Source of the DNA: Cordylochernes scorpioides
Lineage: Eukaryota > Arthropoda > Arachnida > Pseudoscorpiones > Chernetidae
Direction: 5' to 3'
NCBI GenBank assembly: GCA_030710605.1
Contig: CP092870.1
Coordinates: 55,451,532-55,515,531, forward strand
Length of the DNA: 64,000 nt
The notes below the pieces were generated by a model that worked only from the letters and a program-made list of their open reading frames with translations, had not been told where the DNA came from and did not search any database. The translations under genes were made by a program, and so were the position numbers. Below are positions 32,606-44,352 of the stretch, piece by piece (within the stretch, counting starts at the first letter, position 1; every line of letters starts with the position of its first letter).

Positions 32606-33044
32606 CTGAAGTTTTTCTTTCCCTAATTTTCCACGTGGCAATAGAATCTCACTTCGAAACTCTTCATTTTCATTACTTTCGAACTAGCTTAACTCAATTT
32701 CCCAACTAATGTTTCAATTATACTAAATGGTCTGCATAATGTGTATTTATTAGAATACAATAGCCACATGGATTGTTCAGTTGTAGAAATAGATTTTAAA
32801 AGAGCTTAAGAATACCCAGGAGAAAACTACTTAGTCTTATTCCATTATATTGATGAATATTCGCAATACAAACTCCGCCTTTGCCGGTCCCAAGCCCGGC
32901 TGAAAAAGGAGGAGGGGGAGCAGTAACAAGCTTGCTAAAAAACCTGGGCTCAGCTGGTCCGGCTGATAGTACCCTGTAAGGGCTCCTGGTCCAGGGATAC
33001 AAGATGAGCAGCGTTTGTACTCCATGTTAGGAGTGGCGGTACAT

Positions 33045-33200
33045 GGCGTCTGTTCCTCATGTCAGAGGCGGTCATCTCTTTTGGACCTTTGTCGGCCTGC
33101 CATTGATTAATACTCCCAGTCTTAATGACAAAGGCAGACGCATTCTACTTCACCTAGTCATGATGGTTGTAAAATTACCCTAATTTGATTGAGTGGAGAT
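33045..33200 (-). repeat. Dispersed repeat, inverse of 10380-10525
   Basis: Shares AAGGCAGACGCATTCTACTT and TCGGCCTGCCATTGA. It ends GAGTGGAGATAAGAAAGAAG, the same end as the units at 52880-53400. Confidence 0.6.
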
Positions 33201-33230
33201 AAGAAAGAAGAAGATATTTGCAATACTTAC

Positions 33231-33310
33231 AGGTCGTCGTTTTGCTGTCAAAGTCCATATACTGAAACCTATTCCAAATCCAATTGAAACGTCCATTACG
33301 ATTTCAATTA
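33231..33310 (-). CDS. Internal coding exon of membrane-protein gene
   Basis: An 80-nt exon with acceptor GATGTGTGTTTTCAG and donor CCT|GTAAGT. It enters with two bases of a split codon (phase 1 from the 35273-35333 exon, giving Val) and leaves in phase 0. It encodes IEIVMDVSIGFGIGFSIWTL ending TAKRRP, a transmembrane helix and a basic cytosolic-side stop-transfer by inference. Phases match both the preceding 35.3-kb exon and the 24.8-kb exon. Confidence 0.78.
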
Positions 33311-33719
33311 CTGAAAACACACATCAAGTTTTCAAAATGTAAATTACACAGCAGAGTAAGGTTTAATTTTTCACATTAAACAATTTTTAAACTGTTTTTT
33401 TTTTTAACTTCTTTTTAAATTATATATTATTGATGAAACATCTTTTCTGTTCCTATTTAATTATTCGTGAAAATTTCTAAATTCATAATGTAATATTGCC
33501 AAAAAAACGGTGTTTTATGGTGATGTCTTGCCAAAGAAGCAGATCAGATCGGTCCATGCACCCTGATCACAATACCGGCCAACTGAAGTATCTTGTCCAT
33601 ATGGATGTCATCTTCTGGATTTCCATGGAAAGGGGGGGGGGGGGGGAGGGTGCCATTGCCTCGTTAGTCAGCCCCATTTCAGAGTTCCCTGTTCACGGTT
33701 ACCGTAGCGGCTAGAAGCT

Positions 33720-34645
33720 CACAACACCGTACTTCGCTCTACAGGGCAGTCCTTTACTTGTGCTGCTTCTCCCGCCCGCCACTTTAAGCTATCAAAAGAA
33801 ATTATTGGAGTTCTTTCATTGAATTAAAAATATATATATATTTAAATGTCGATTAATTATAATTCCTCAATTCATCAAAATATGTATTTGGCCAATTATC
33901 TTTTGTTATATTATATTGACAAACATTTCACTTTTATCTTTTTTAGATTTTTATCGGAAAGAAAGTTGTTTCTGTTCGTTAAGTAAACCGATTTCTCAAG
34001 AATTCTACTTGAATGAATTAGGGCATGTTTGTATATAAGAGGGTGCTAAGGGAATGCGAGAGGCCAATGTGGTGGATTATCGTGTGGAGACGCTTAAAGT
34101 GTTCTCTGCGTGCTCTATCCGTGTCTGGCTATCTCTTCGCATACCTGTGCGACCCCGGTCCGATCCCTACCAACACTACAATAAAGATGAGTACTGTTTT
34201 TATTTTATTTTACAAATCGTGAGCTTTTATTCACTTCCTTTTTGTTGTTGGTGTTGTACTCTTGAGTGTACGCTTTTCTTCGTATTAAGTTACTCTTACT
34301 TTAGGGCCTAGTATATTGTATTTTTCTGTGATAACCCGTAATAGTAACCTTTGTCACTTTGATGCTGATAAAGTCATCTAGGGAATAAAATAATATAACT
34401 AATATCATTTGAGAAATTTCCATTATTTGCGATAAATATCCCTTTTTAATTGTGAGCATAATTATGTTTATAGCATTTCTATGGCGCATATATTCGTGTA
34501 CATATTATTTTTATATTTTTGCAAAATATTTTTGAATCATGATACCTGCGTTAAATTATAAAAATATGAAAAGATATAAGTCTAGTATTTTTGCACTTAT
34601 GGAAAAAACCAAAGAAAGTTTAATATGTTGATGTATTCGGTCGTC
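33720..34645. other. No recognisable gene
   Basis: Intronic AT-rich DNA. A G-run lies at about 33627, just before it. Frames at 34025-34311 show no domain. Confidence 0.4.
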
Positions 34646-34649
34646 TTTC

Positions 34650-35215
34650 TGTTTATACAGACAAAGAGGCAATTTTGTTCACACTTGGTTATCTCGTGTG
34701 TCTTCAATAAAGTCAATTGTGTATCAAATATATTTTCAAAGTTAATGTCTGAGCGCCGATAAACATGCTAAAAGGTACAATTTGATTATCTCATGTGTTT
34801 TCACTATAAAGGTCACTATGTAACAAATATGTTTCAGAGTTAATGTCTGAATCCCGATATACATGCTAAGAGGTACAACTTCCTTAAGTTTTGTCCATGA
34901 GTGTATCTTTCAGAGTTATTGTATGAACCCGATATAAATGCAAAGAGGTACAACTTCCTTAAATTTTGTCCATGAGTGTATTCAGAGTTATGTTCTGAAT
35001 CCCAATAAACATGCTGAGAGTTAAAACTTCCTTAATTTTTCTTCATGAATGTATCTTTCAGAGTTATTGTCTGAATCCCGATATATATGCTAAGAGGTAC
35101 AACTTCCTTAAGTTTTGTCCATGAGTGAATCATTCAGAGTTATTGTCTGAATACCGATATACAATCTAGTAGGTACAACTTCCTTAAGTTTTGTCCTTAA
35201 GGGTAAATGCAATTA
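34650..35215 (+). repeat. Tandem ~80-115-bp repeat units
   Basis: At least five degenerate units of the TACAACTTCCTTAAG/TTTTGTCCATGAGTG family, some lacking the ATCTCGTGTGTCTTCAATAA half. The array ends just before the 35.3-kb exon. Confidence 0.75.
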
Positions 35216-35272
35216 CATTTATCAGTGTTAATGTGAGGTGTATTATTCCAATTTATGTGTTTGAATACTTAC

Positions 35273-35333
35273 CAATTGTTATGAGCGTCGCATACTTGAT
35301 GAAGCTGCCGACTAAAAGTATGACATCAAGGAC
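35273..35333 (-). CDS. Internal coding exon of membrane-protein gene
   Basis: A 61-nt exon with acceptor GATGATTTTTCAG and donor TTG|GTAAGT. It is phase 0 on entry and phase 1 on exit. It encodes VLDVILLVGSFIKYATLITI, a transmembrane helix. The exit phase fits 33231-33310. The entry phase does not fit the best donor of 48019-48098, which leaves 2 bases; see that entry. Confidence 0.75.
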
Positions 35334-35561
35334 CTGAAAAATCATCATATTCTTTGTAAGCTTCCAATTTGAATAACTATAAGTTATTATATTGGTTCTG
35401 AAGCCACCTTTATTATATATTCTTATATGATAAGACATTATTTAGGAAAGTTGATTTACAGCGGAAGGCAATAGAGGCGATTATTGGGGCGTCGGACCTG
35501 GAGGCTGTTGTTGGGTTCTGAGCTGCCTGGAGTATAGGAGCTGCATCTATGCTTCCTTCCT

Positions 35562-36500
35562 GTGGTGAATTTGTATAAGACCGTTGGTCTTAATAAAGTT
35601 GTGTGTATTCTGTTTAAACGTCGGACCGGGAGGCTTTTGCTGGGTTCTGTGCTACCTGGAGTACCTGCGGTGAATTCCTTCGCCCGGAAAGATCATCTCT
35701 TAGAGAAACTAAAAACTCGAGCTCAGCGGAAGGAGGAGACCAGTGATTCCTACATTCAAGATGTTCTCCATTTGTGCAGAGAAGTGAATCCGGCTATGAT
35801 GGAAAATAAAATAGTTGTCCAGTTGACGAAATGAATATCTGAGGAGATATATAGGTCAGTCCTCATTTTAGACATTGCAACTACCGATGAGTTCATCAAA
35901 TGGTGCCAAAAAATCGAGTTTTCACATAAACAACCTGTAAATAAACGTGTAGTATTCGACAGACTACCGAATGTTGCCGCCATCGATTTAGCAGACTCTG
36001 AATCAATGAAAGACTTAATCCGACGAATCGTGCGTGAAGAAGTTCATCGCGCACTAAATCCGGAGTCAGCTACCCCTGAACCATCTTCTCTGGAAGAAAT
36101 TATTCGAGAAGAGAATGAAAAAACGTAGCTGCAATTTCGAAGCCTATTCAAAGGCCTTCGCCACAACAGTCGTACCCGAACCAAACACGTACATTCAACC
36201 AGGTTCCACGACGTGAGACCCTACCCAAACACCCATATATAACCAGATGCCACTACAACGAAAAACGGATGAATGGAGGACGAATGACAACATCCCAATA
36301 TGTTTTAATTGCGGCCGCCCCAGGACTGGAACCAAGCACCCAAGAACCTCAAATGGGTGACCACCAATCCATAAGAAGCCAAATCTACCGCATACAATCG
36401 CCATATCCAAACAGAGTAAGATCCCCAAGACGCCAGTCCATTTCCCCAAGCCGTCATTCAAGCCAATCCCCACGCCGACAAAATCTGGGAAACTAAATTT
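35562..36500 (+). pseudogene. Gag of plus-strand Gypsy
   Basis: Starts near ARKDHLLEKLKTRAQRKEET, then SDSYIQDVLHLCREVNPAM, a stop at 35832-35834, then ISEEIYRSVLILDIATTDEF, RVVFDRLPNVAA and a Pro/Ser/Arg-rich end. The capsid-like region is typical of arthropod Gypsy gag by general memory. A separate duplication of GGGTTCTG-type sequence precedes it. Broken by stop and shift. Confidence 0.7.
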
Positions 36501-36554
36501 CGCGACCTAAAACAAGGGTGAGGCCTCGAGTTTGAAAAGCCTTCCATCGTCGAC

Positions 36555-36745
36555 AGCCGCTAAATTACAACAAAATTATGTCTAAATCATCATTGATGAC
36601 ATTGCATTTTCTGCTCTGGTCGATTCAGGTGCTTCTTTTTCAGTAATCTGTGATGAATTAAGACGACAATTAAAAAATACCATGTTCAAGAATAGCGGAA
36701 TGACTCTGAAAGTTGCTGATGGCAAAAAGGTTTCATCGATCGTCC
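36555..36745 (+). repeat. Protease segment, original copy
   Basis: CAGCCGCTAAATTACAACAA to GAAAGTT.ATGATGGCAAA is repeated at 37607-37785 inside the RT. Confidence 0.8.
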
Positions 36746-37071
36746 TATTCACAATCAGCTTGAGCATCAATGGATGGAAACAGCCGCCTGAGTTTATTGT
36801 CCTCCCTAATTATAACCCAAGTATTATCCTCGGATGGGATTTCCTAGAGGCAACAAACGCCGTGATTGATTGTGGACAGGCCGAAATATTATTAAAAGGG
36901 GCCAAAGATGTACTAAATTTACCAGCTTCCATGGGAAAGGTTGTGGCTAGCAGAAGCGTCGTAATCCCAGCCGAATATACCAAACTAATAAATGTTATGA
37001 GTGAAGAGCTTAATGGACAAAATCAGGTACTTTTTGAACCTTCGAAAAAGGTATTAATAGAAATGGGGTAA
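36591..37071 (+). pseudogene. Protease of plus-strand Gypsy
   Basis: In the frame of the open stretch starting at 36682, the upstream codons give ALVDSGASFSVI, an intact DSG active site. The flap and the IILGWDFLEATNAVID motif follow. A stop precedes the block at about 36585. The frame ends at 37071, after which the RT spacer is decayed. Confidence 0.75.
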
Positions 37072-37489
37072 ACACTTCCCTGTGCATTATTCAGGCTTTC
37101 CCATAATAAAGAAAAACGTTGGATCGTAAATCCTAGCACCACAACTCGAATAGGCCCTAAGGGAATGTCCTTGTGAAAAATTCAAGAGGTTGAAGAAAAT
37201 AACTTGACGGGTATCTCAGAATGTTCTGAATTTAATTAAGAGGTGAAATTTCGAATCGTGCCAGTCATGCTGATAAAAGTGACATTTCATTTTTACTAAT
37301 TTTAATTAGTGATGATTTATCAGAAGAGCAGAAGTCTCAAATCTTATCAATTTTAAAACGTTATGGAAAAATATTTGATAAAAAAATGAGCCGGTGAGGC
37401 AGACTTCAGTAACCAAACATAAAATTTAAACTGGAAACCATCAGCCCATTAAGCATAGACCATATCGAGTCTCTCCTACAGAACGCCAA

Positions 37490-38830
37490 GCAATCCAAAT
37501 GGAAGTGAACAAAATGCTAGACGCCGGGTTATACGCCATTTAGAAAGTCCGTGGTCATCGCCGGTTATTCTAGTAAAGAAAATGGATGGTAACCGGCGTT
37601 TCTGTGTCGGCAGCCGCTAAATTACAACAAAATGATGTCGAAATAATCATTGATGATATTGAATTTTCTGCTCTGGTCGATTCAGATGACTCTTTTTCAG
37701 TTATCTCAGATGGATTAAGTCGACAATTAAAAATACCATGTTCAAGGATAGCGGAATGACTCTGAAAGTTTATGATGGCAAATAGAAGTCGACGAAGCAG
37801 ATAGAGATAAAACTTCCTTTATTACCCCTGACGGACTCTACGAATTCCTAGTCATTCCCATTAGCCTGTGCAATGCTTCTGCAACATTCGACGCATGATG
37901 GACAAGGTATTTAAAGGCCTGAAATGGATGATGGCCCTCTGTTATTTACGACATCGTGGTGTATTCCAGTCGTTCAACGAACATTTACACCGACTTGAAA
38001 TCATATTACAATGTCTCAACAAAGCGGAGTTATCCCTCAACCCAAAAAAGTGCCTTTTCGGAACCAAACGAATCAGAGTGTTTGGACACCTCGTCGATAG
38101 TAAAGGTATTTATCCCAATCCAGAAAAGATTGAAGCTATCGCCAAGTTTCTGACCCCAAAATCTATATCAGATGTGAGAAGCTTCATTCGCATAGGCTCC
38201 TATTATCGTAGATTTATCGAAAATTTTGCTGGGATAGCTGCTCCTTCTCATGAGGCCCTCAAAAAAGATAAGAAATACACGTGGAACTCTGACCAACAGG
38301 TTGCTTTTGATTACATGTTAAAAGTATTGATGTCTGAACCTATTCTCGCCTCTTTCGAAGAAAACCTGCCGACCGATCTTCATATTGACGCCAGCGGTTA
38401 TGGAATTGGAGCTGTCCTCGTACAGATCAACGATGGGAAAGAGCGGCCAGTTGGTTATGCTTCAAGAACTTTATCTAAGGCGGAGAAAAATTACTCAACA
38501 ACGGAAAGAGAATGCTTGGCCGCAATATGGGCCATCAACAAATTTCGACCGTACCTTTTTGGTCGTGAGTTTGTCATCGTTACTGACCGCCACGCTCTTT
38601 GCTGGTTATCTAACCTGAAGGACCCGACAGGAAGACTAGAAATATGGGCTTTAAAACTCCAAGAATATAATGTAACGGTTGTTTATAAAAGTGGACGCAA
38701 ACACCAAGATGCCGACTGCCTTTCTCGAAATCCTCTCCAACTTGAATCGGAAGAAGCATACAATGATGAGGATGATGATATACCCTCAATAACTGCTCTG
38801 ACGTGCTTCGAGGCTGAACAAAGAAAAGAC
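37490..38830 (+). pseudogene. Reverse transcriptase-RNase H of plus-strand Gypsy
   Basis: RT begins near KKMDGNRRFCV, is interrupted by the protease duplicate, and resumes at QIEVDEADRDKTSFITPDG. The YLDD box is destroyed by a short deletion (TATTTACGACATCG). From 37868 a 366-codon frame continues through the RT thumb (FGTKRIRVFGHLVDSKGI) and RNase H with HIDASGYGIGAVLVQ, TTERECLAAIW and TDRHALCW, ending HQDADCLSRNPL. RNase H residues look intact. The RT is dead. Confidence 0.88.
37607..37785 (+). repeat. Protease segment duplicated into RT
   Basis: Second copy of 36555-36745 placed between RT codons GNRRFCV and QIEVDEADRDK, replacing RT motif A. In this copy the DSGA active site reads DSDD. 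Template switching during cDNA synthesis is the simplest explanation. Confidence 0.8.
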
Positions 38831-38984
38831 CCTAAAATTATTAAATTGATAGAGGAAACAGAAAAACCAGCACCTTTTAGTTATTCCCAACCACCTACGC
38901 TTAGAACTACTGAAAGGTTTACACGACGCTCCCACAGCAGGTCATCTTGGATTTTCGATGACCTATGAGAGAGTTAAAAACATT

Positions 38985-39470
38985 TTTTTCTGGCCAGTAC
39001 TTATAGGGACATGCGGAAGTATGTTGCTCATTGTAAAGAGTATCAAAGAAAGAAACAATCAATTCAAAAGCCACCCGGACTACTTAAGGCCATTCTTCCT
39101 GCTACTTCCCCTTTTCAGAGAGTTGTAATGAACCTCCTTGGAAGATTTCCCAAGTCTGATAATGGTAATAAGTGTATCATAGTCTGTACAGACTATTCAA
39201 CCCGATTCGCTATTACCAAGGCCTTACCCACTGGAGAAGCAAAAGAAGTTGCCAAATTCTTGATTGAAGATGTTATCCTCAAACACGGAGCCCCCAGAGA
39301 AATCATTACGGACCGTGGGCGAGTATTTCAATCAAAGATGTTAATGAAATTTTCTAAACAGTTTTCTTCCATACACAGGTTTACAATAACCTATCATCCC
39401 TAGACGAATGGATTAATGGAAAGACTCAATAAAACATTAGCTAACATGCTGGCAATGTAGGTGGACGTCG
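38985..39470 (+). pseudogene. Integrase of plus-strand Gypsy
   Basis: The zinc domain remains as HCKEYQRKK, with the second Cys replaced by Tyr. The core has VCTDYSTRFA, IITDRGRVFQ and, after a stop at 39401-39403, TNGLMERLNKTLANML, so all three acidic residues are recognisable. A second stop follows shortly. The C-terminal domain is missing. Confidence 0.82.
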
Positions 39471-39557
39471 AGCAAAGAGACTGAGATGTTATCCTTCCCT
39501 ACGTCACTTTTGCCTGAAACACGGCCAAGCTGAAGAAGACAGGTTTTACCCCTTTTA

Positions 39558-40128
39558 AACCCCTATAATACAATATAATGCGGCGTATTATATGATATTT
39601 ACGAACGGAAAAGCGGAACACTGTGTGTTCGTTTCCCATCCTCTGGACACTTTATTTTTCCGTTTATCATTACTCTTCACAATTCATCCTTTCATACTCA
39701 ACCATAAGGTTAGAAATAATCGTTATTTCTTCATAAAACGAATTTCGATTTTTCGTTCAAAAGAAACACGAGGGATAATTTTCAATGTCTTTCTTCAATT
39801 ATAAGCTGCATTATATTGTGTTATATAAATTACTTTATATAATATTTATGAACGGAAAAATATGTCGAGTGTAGCCTTGTGGACATGGCATCTGCTCGGT
39901 AAACGGAACACTGTGGATTCGATTCCCATTCCTGGACACTTTATTTTTCCGTTTATCATCACTCTTCACAATTCATACTTTCATACTTCATCCTTAAGGT
40001 TAGAAATAATCGTTATTTCTTCATAAAAATAATTTCGATTTTTCGTTCAAAAGAAACACATGAGGAATTATTTTCAATGTCGTTCTACAATTATAAGCCC
40101 CATTATATTGTATAATAAAAGCTTTTTC
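39558..40128. mobile_element. Two tandem family C MITE copies
   Basis: Each copy is bounded by ATAATACAATATAATGCGGC-type ends and contains CTTCACAATTCAT.CTTTCA and TTCGTTCAAAAGAAACAC. The right copy also contains GTGTAGCCTTGTGGACATGG and GATTCGATTCCC, resembling Pol III A and B boxes. The class could therefore be a tRNA-related SINE captured by inverted ends. Confidence 0.75.
39885..39945 (+). promoter_or_regulatory. Pol III box A/B-like pair in family C
   Basis: TAGCCTTGTGGACATGG and, 38 bp on, GATTCGATTCC match tRNA promoter boxes loosely and closely, respectively. No complete tRNA fold is present. Confidence 0.4.
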
Positions 40129-40303
40129 AAAGTATTCCGTCTCTTGGCATTATTAATAGTTCTTTAAAATTTCCTGTCCTTGGAATCCTTCAATTTATAA
40201 AACTCTGTCATATATGGGCTGTAACACCATCGTTCATTTGAATTTATTGTTTTTGGAATCATTCAATTTACATATCTCTGTCATATATAGGCTGTAACAA
40301 TAT

Positions 40304-40984
40304 TGCTTCGTGAAAAATTAGGAAAGACAAACTTCAGGATGACACAGAAATTTATTTAAGGCAAAAACAAACTATGAATGATAAACAAAAGATAAGCAAT
40401 GAGGGAATTTTACTGAGTAGAAAAATATAAACATAAAAAAATGATACTCTGTTATTAAAATAATAAATACTTCGCACATAGATCCTTCCCTATGGGAGCT
40501 GTGTCCCACAGCTTTCAAATATTGTGGATACTGACAGGGATCTGACGTGCTTCTGCCAAGGATTCCATCGAAGTCTTGGAACTTTGTCCCTAGTACCTTT
40601 GCGTCTTTTTTCTTGCGGCGTGAAGAGCGTCTTTGTCGTCGTATCGTCTATAGGGACATCGTCATTATGTAGGGAAGTATTGGGTTTGAAACGGCGGTTG
40701 AATCCTGGAGCCAGTCTCTGAAAATGTAGATCACAGCACCCATGGCCTCTAGGTCTTCTCGGCGAACTTCAGTTTGTCTTCCCTAATTTACCCAGCATCT
40801 CCACCAAAATGCCACGTGGAAAATTAGGAAAGACAAACTACAGGATGGACACAGCAATTTATATAAGGTAAGAACAAATTATAAATGATAAACAAAAAAT
40901 AAGCAATGAGAGAGGTTTACAGAGTATCAAAATATAAACAAAAAATGATACTCTCTGTTAATAAATAATAAATCCTTTGCTACA
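40304..40984 (-). mobile_element. TRIM retrotransposon, complete copy
   Basis: 681 bp with 175-bp LTRs at 40304-40478 and 40810-40984 and 4-bp target duplications ATAT at both flanks. Next to the 40810 LTR the minus strand reads TGGTGGAGATGCTGGG. This is complementary to a tRNA 3' end CCCAGCATCTCCACCA, as in tRNA-Ala(UGC), so it is a primer-binding site. The internal ~330 bp has no gag or pol. Such elements depend on another element's enzymes. Confidence 0.93.
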
Positions 40985-41032
40985 ATATTAATCATACGTT
41001 GGAACCTATTGTTCTTATAATCATTCAATATA

Positions 41033-41904
41033 TGTAATATATCCAAAGTTATTACACTGCAATATTTGATGTATTACACTGTTGTAGAATCCTGTCGACT
41101 TAACCGTTCTGTGACAATATTGTTGCGGAATTTCTTGTTGTTCGATTTGAATGGTGAGGATTGGTTGAAACGCAGTCGTTTGAGTGGAAGTTTAAGCATA
41201 CAGTTAGGAATAATCAGGACACGTGATGGGGTTTGAAAATAAAAGGCAACTGGGTTGGAGGGAAGAAAGCTTGAGAAGGCGGAGCGAGTTTTGATTGTTA
41301 ATTATCTGATCACATGGTGGTGATTGTACTTAGCTATGAGCTGAGCGGAGAGGTCTAGAGCAGATGTTACCTTGTTGGAAGCGAAGGAGCAACTGTAGGT
41401 GTTGTTCCTATGGGAGCCAAAGCACAAATGACAATTCTTGCTTTTCGATTTAACACCACGAGTTGTCTTCCTTCCCATTGGTCGAAGGATGGAACGTGCC
41501 CGTTTTTCTATTGGTTGACCTACTTAGTTATTGCTCCCTAATTGGACCGGCGACTTTCTTTGGTGCTGCTTTTGTCGGAAGATATCCGGCCTGGTCAGGA
41601 AGTATCGGATGTTAGTTCGGCTCTATTACTTCCGCGGTTATCAAATACGACCGGTTCTGTCAGGAAGTATTGGGTGTTTCTTGACTAATATAACTTCTGC
41701 AGTCACCAAATACGTCCGGCCTTCTGTCAGGAAGTATTGACTGTACAAGTTATTTATAATTGTGCCCGCTTTAAACCTATTTCCTATGTTTTGTTGCTAC
41801 TTTCTTTCCTCCAGTTACCTTATTCTTTATTAAATCTTTGAAAATCATACATTGTACATGCATAGTGGGTCGGGGGTGCATACAATTATATACAAATTAT
41901 GACA
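41033..41904 (-). repeat. 3' LTR of LARD
   Basis: 872 bp, TGTAATATATCC...AATTATGACA on the plus strand. It carries three ~60-bp internal repeats around CAGGAAGTAT(C/T)G. On the minus strand a TATAAATA lies near 41750. Confidence 0.95.
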
Positions 41905-42164
41905 GATGCGCCCCCTACATGTGAAGAATTCAAGAAGGGGTTAGCCTGAGAGAATTCTGTAAAGGAAAAAATAATTTTGTGGGAAAATTAGTTGTGGGTA
42001 TTGAGAGGCTATATACAAGCATTGGTGGTGATATAAGAAGTATAATAGAATGGTGTTGATGATATAGGTTGAGTATAATTAATAGAAATCTAAAAAATTT
42101 TTTAATTGTAAGAAATCAAAATGAATGCTATGGTACATAGTGGATTAAAAAAAAAGAAAATGCG

Positions 42165-42730
42165 CCTAACTAATTTCTACTCGAAATTGGAAAAAAAATC
42201 GAGGGAGTTCTATTAGGGCTTTTGAGAAATCAAAAATAATATAAAAATAAAAAGTTGGACGAAATCAAAGTAAATGCTTGGTTGCATGGTGAGGAAAAAA
42301 AATGCTTTGTTGCATGGTGAAAAAAAAGAAAAGTGCTTGTTGCATGGTAAAAAGAAATGCCTAATTATATTTTACTCGAAATTGGGAATGGAAATCGAGG
42401 GATTTTTATTAGGTCTTTTGAGAAATCAAAAATAAAAAATAAAAATAAAAAGTTGGAATAAATCAAAGTAAATGCTTGATGCATGGTAAAAAAAAAAGGA
42501 AAAATGCCTAACTATCCTCTACTCGAAATTGGGAATGGAAATCGAGGGAGTTCTATTAGGGCTTTTGAGAAATCAAAAAATAAAAATAAAAATAAAAAGT
42601 TGGAAGAAATCAAAGTGAATGCTTGGTTGCATGGTGGAGAAAAAAAAATGTTTTGTTGCATGGTGAGAAAAAAAAAATGTTTTGTTGCAGGGTGGAAAAA
42701 AAAGGAAAAGAGAGAATGTTTTTGTAAATA
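42165..42730 (-). repeat. LARD internal tandem repeat
   Basis: Three degenerate units of CTACTCGAAATTGG, AAATCGAGGGAGTTCTATTA, GGGCTTTTGAGAAATC and GGTTGCATGGTG. The units differ in the number of short GCATGGTG-A(n) sub-repeats. Confidence 0.8.
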
Positions 42731-43559
42731 AAAATAAAATATAATATTTAATTTTAAAAGAAAACCAGTGAGTTTTCGTTGATTTGAAATTATGATAATA
42801 TAAACAAATTGGTAAATAAAATGATAATTAATGATTAAAAGTGATAATAAGTTGAATAAATTGATAAATTGATTAAATATTTACATTTTTAATTGAGAGA
42901 AAATAATGAAAATGATTAATACGAACAATAAGGTGTATTGGTTTGAACCCCTTTTGTGTATCTACATGCCCTATAAATTTTTTAATTGCTCAATTATGCC
43001 CTATAAATTTTTTTGTCTTTGTGTGTGTTGTGGAAAATGTTAGAAGTCTGTTGTGTAAGAAATGTGTGTGCGGAATTGGATGGTAAAAATCGATACGCAG
43101 ACTCGAGTTGGAATCCAAAATCGGTGGCATAGAGAGGTTCCCAGTTGACCTCAATAGGGGACCTTCTCATTGTAATTAGAGATACGGAAGTGGGGTGTGT
43201 CGGGCAAAAGAGAGGGAATGAAATTGGAGATCGGACGAGGCGCTCCCCTTTGTTTGCATAGGCCGAATTTATCGCCACGGACTACACTTCCTGTCGCGGT
43301 GTCTCAAAATTATCTCTTCCTTCCGCTTATTTATTTTTGGGTGCGGCTCAGATCTTGTTTTTGGAGTGTGACTTATTTTGTGTACGAATTGTTTTACGTA
43401 GTGTTGGTTGGATTCGTCGATACGTGTAGATAATCGGCAGGTGGGACAGGTTTTTACCTGTTTTTGTATTGTCGTGTGTTATGTTCTGCCAATACATTGT
43501 GAAAAGATGAGTGGTGTAGTTTCGGCATTATTTGTATTTTGAAAATCCGGACGTTGTAT

Positions 43560-43880
43560 CCATTTATTAAATCGAATGGTCGTTGTGACTTTAGTAAAGA
43601 ATGCTATTCGGTGACATTAGGGTGGAATTGAGTGAAAAATGAGGTTTACGACGTGAACACGCTTTGAGTGGAGACGTGTCACAGGTGTGGTGAAAGGCGT
43701 CTGTGGCCTGAAATGAAAAGTTTTGTGGGGTGACCTGTGACACGAGTCGAAAAAAAAAAATTGTGAATGAAAAGGTGTCACGCGAAGTCCTTGTTTGTAC
43801 AAAATCTAACCTGTTCTCACTATGAACAACAAATTTATTAAAGTCATATATCGAAATTTCTATTGTTAGTGTATATGGCA
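43560..43880 (-). other. LARD conserved internal block
   Basis: Homologous over ~320 bp to 27276-27660 in the older copy, more conserved than the surrounding interior. A minus-strand frame at 43591-43881 exists, but the frame does not stay aligned between copies. A structured or cis-acting RNA role is therefore as likely as coding. Confidence 0.6.
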
Positions 43881-44352
43881 CCTTTTAAGGTGAACATTTT
43901 TTTTAGTGTTTTGGGTAGACGAGATGATTGTTACTAACGACGGTGCATGCGTTTGTTGGTTGTTGTCGTCTTTTGGCGCGAGTGTCGCGCTTGTTGGGCG
44001 GGCTGTGCGTGTTTGTTAGCGTGACGACGTATGGTTACATGAACTTTGTGGTAAGTGTGAGCTGTACTGACACGTTTTTTTTTGGCATGGTGATGGTTGA
44101 AGCCTTTGTGGCTTGTATTTGAGGGCATATAGTACTGGTAATTGGGTTGAGTGATAAACATGGTGGTGGGGTCAATGAATGCAGGCAAGGGTTGTCCTGT
44201 GTGACAAATTTGATTGCAGTGCAAGTCCTTTCGGACAGGTTTGGCCTAGCCCGTGCGTGCATTCATTGAGTACAAGGTTAGATTCATGATTAAAGAGGTA
44301 TGTAGGTGAGGTAGAAGTCCAAAGTCAATTCTTGACGCCATAGGGTGGGTGC

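Larger units (their letters stand above)
35562..39557 (+). mobile_element. Second Ty3/Gypsy element, plus strand
   Basis: Gag, protease, RT, RNase H and integrase occur in order on the plus strand, with several frameshifts and a protease-segment duplication inside RT. The right end is cut at 39557 by a family C MITE; integrase C-terminus and 3' LTR are absent. No clear LTR is found on the left. Conserved blocks are better preserved than in the 0.4-8.3-kb element. Confidence 0.88.
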
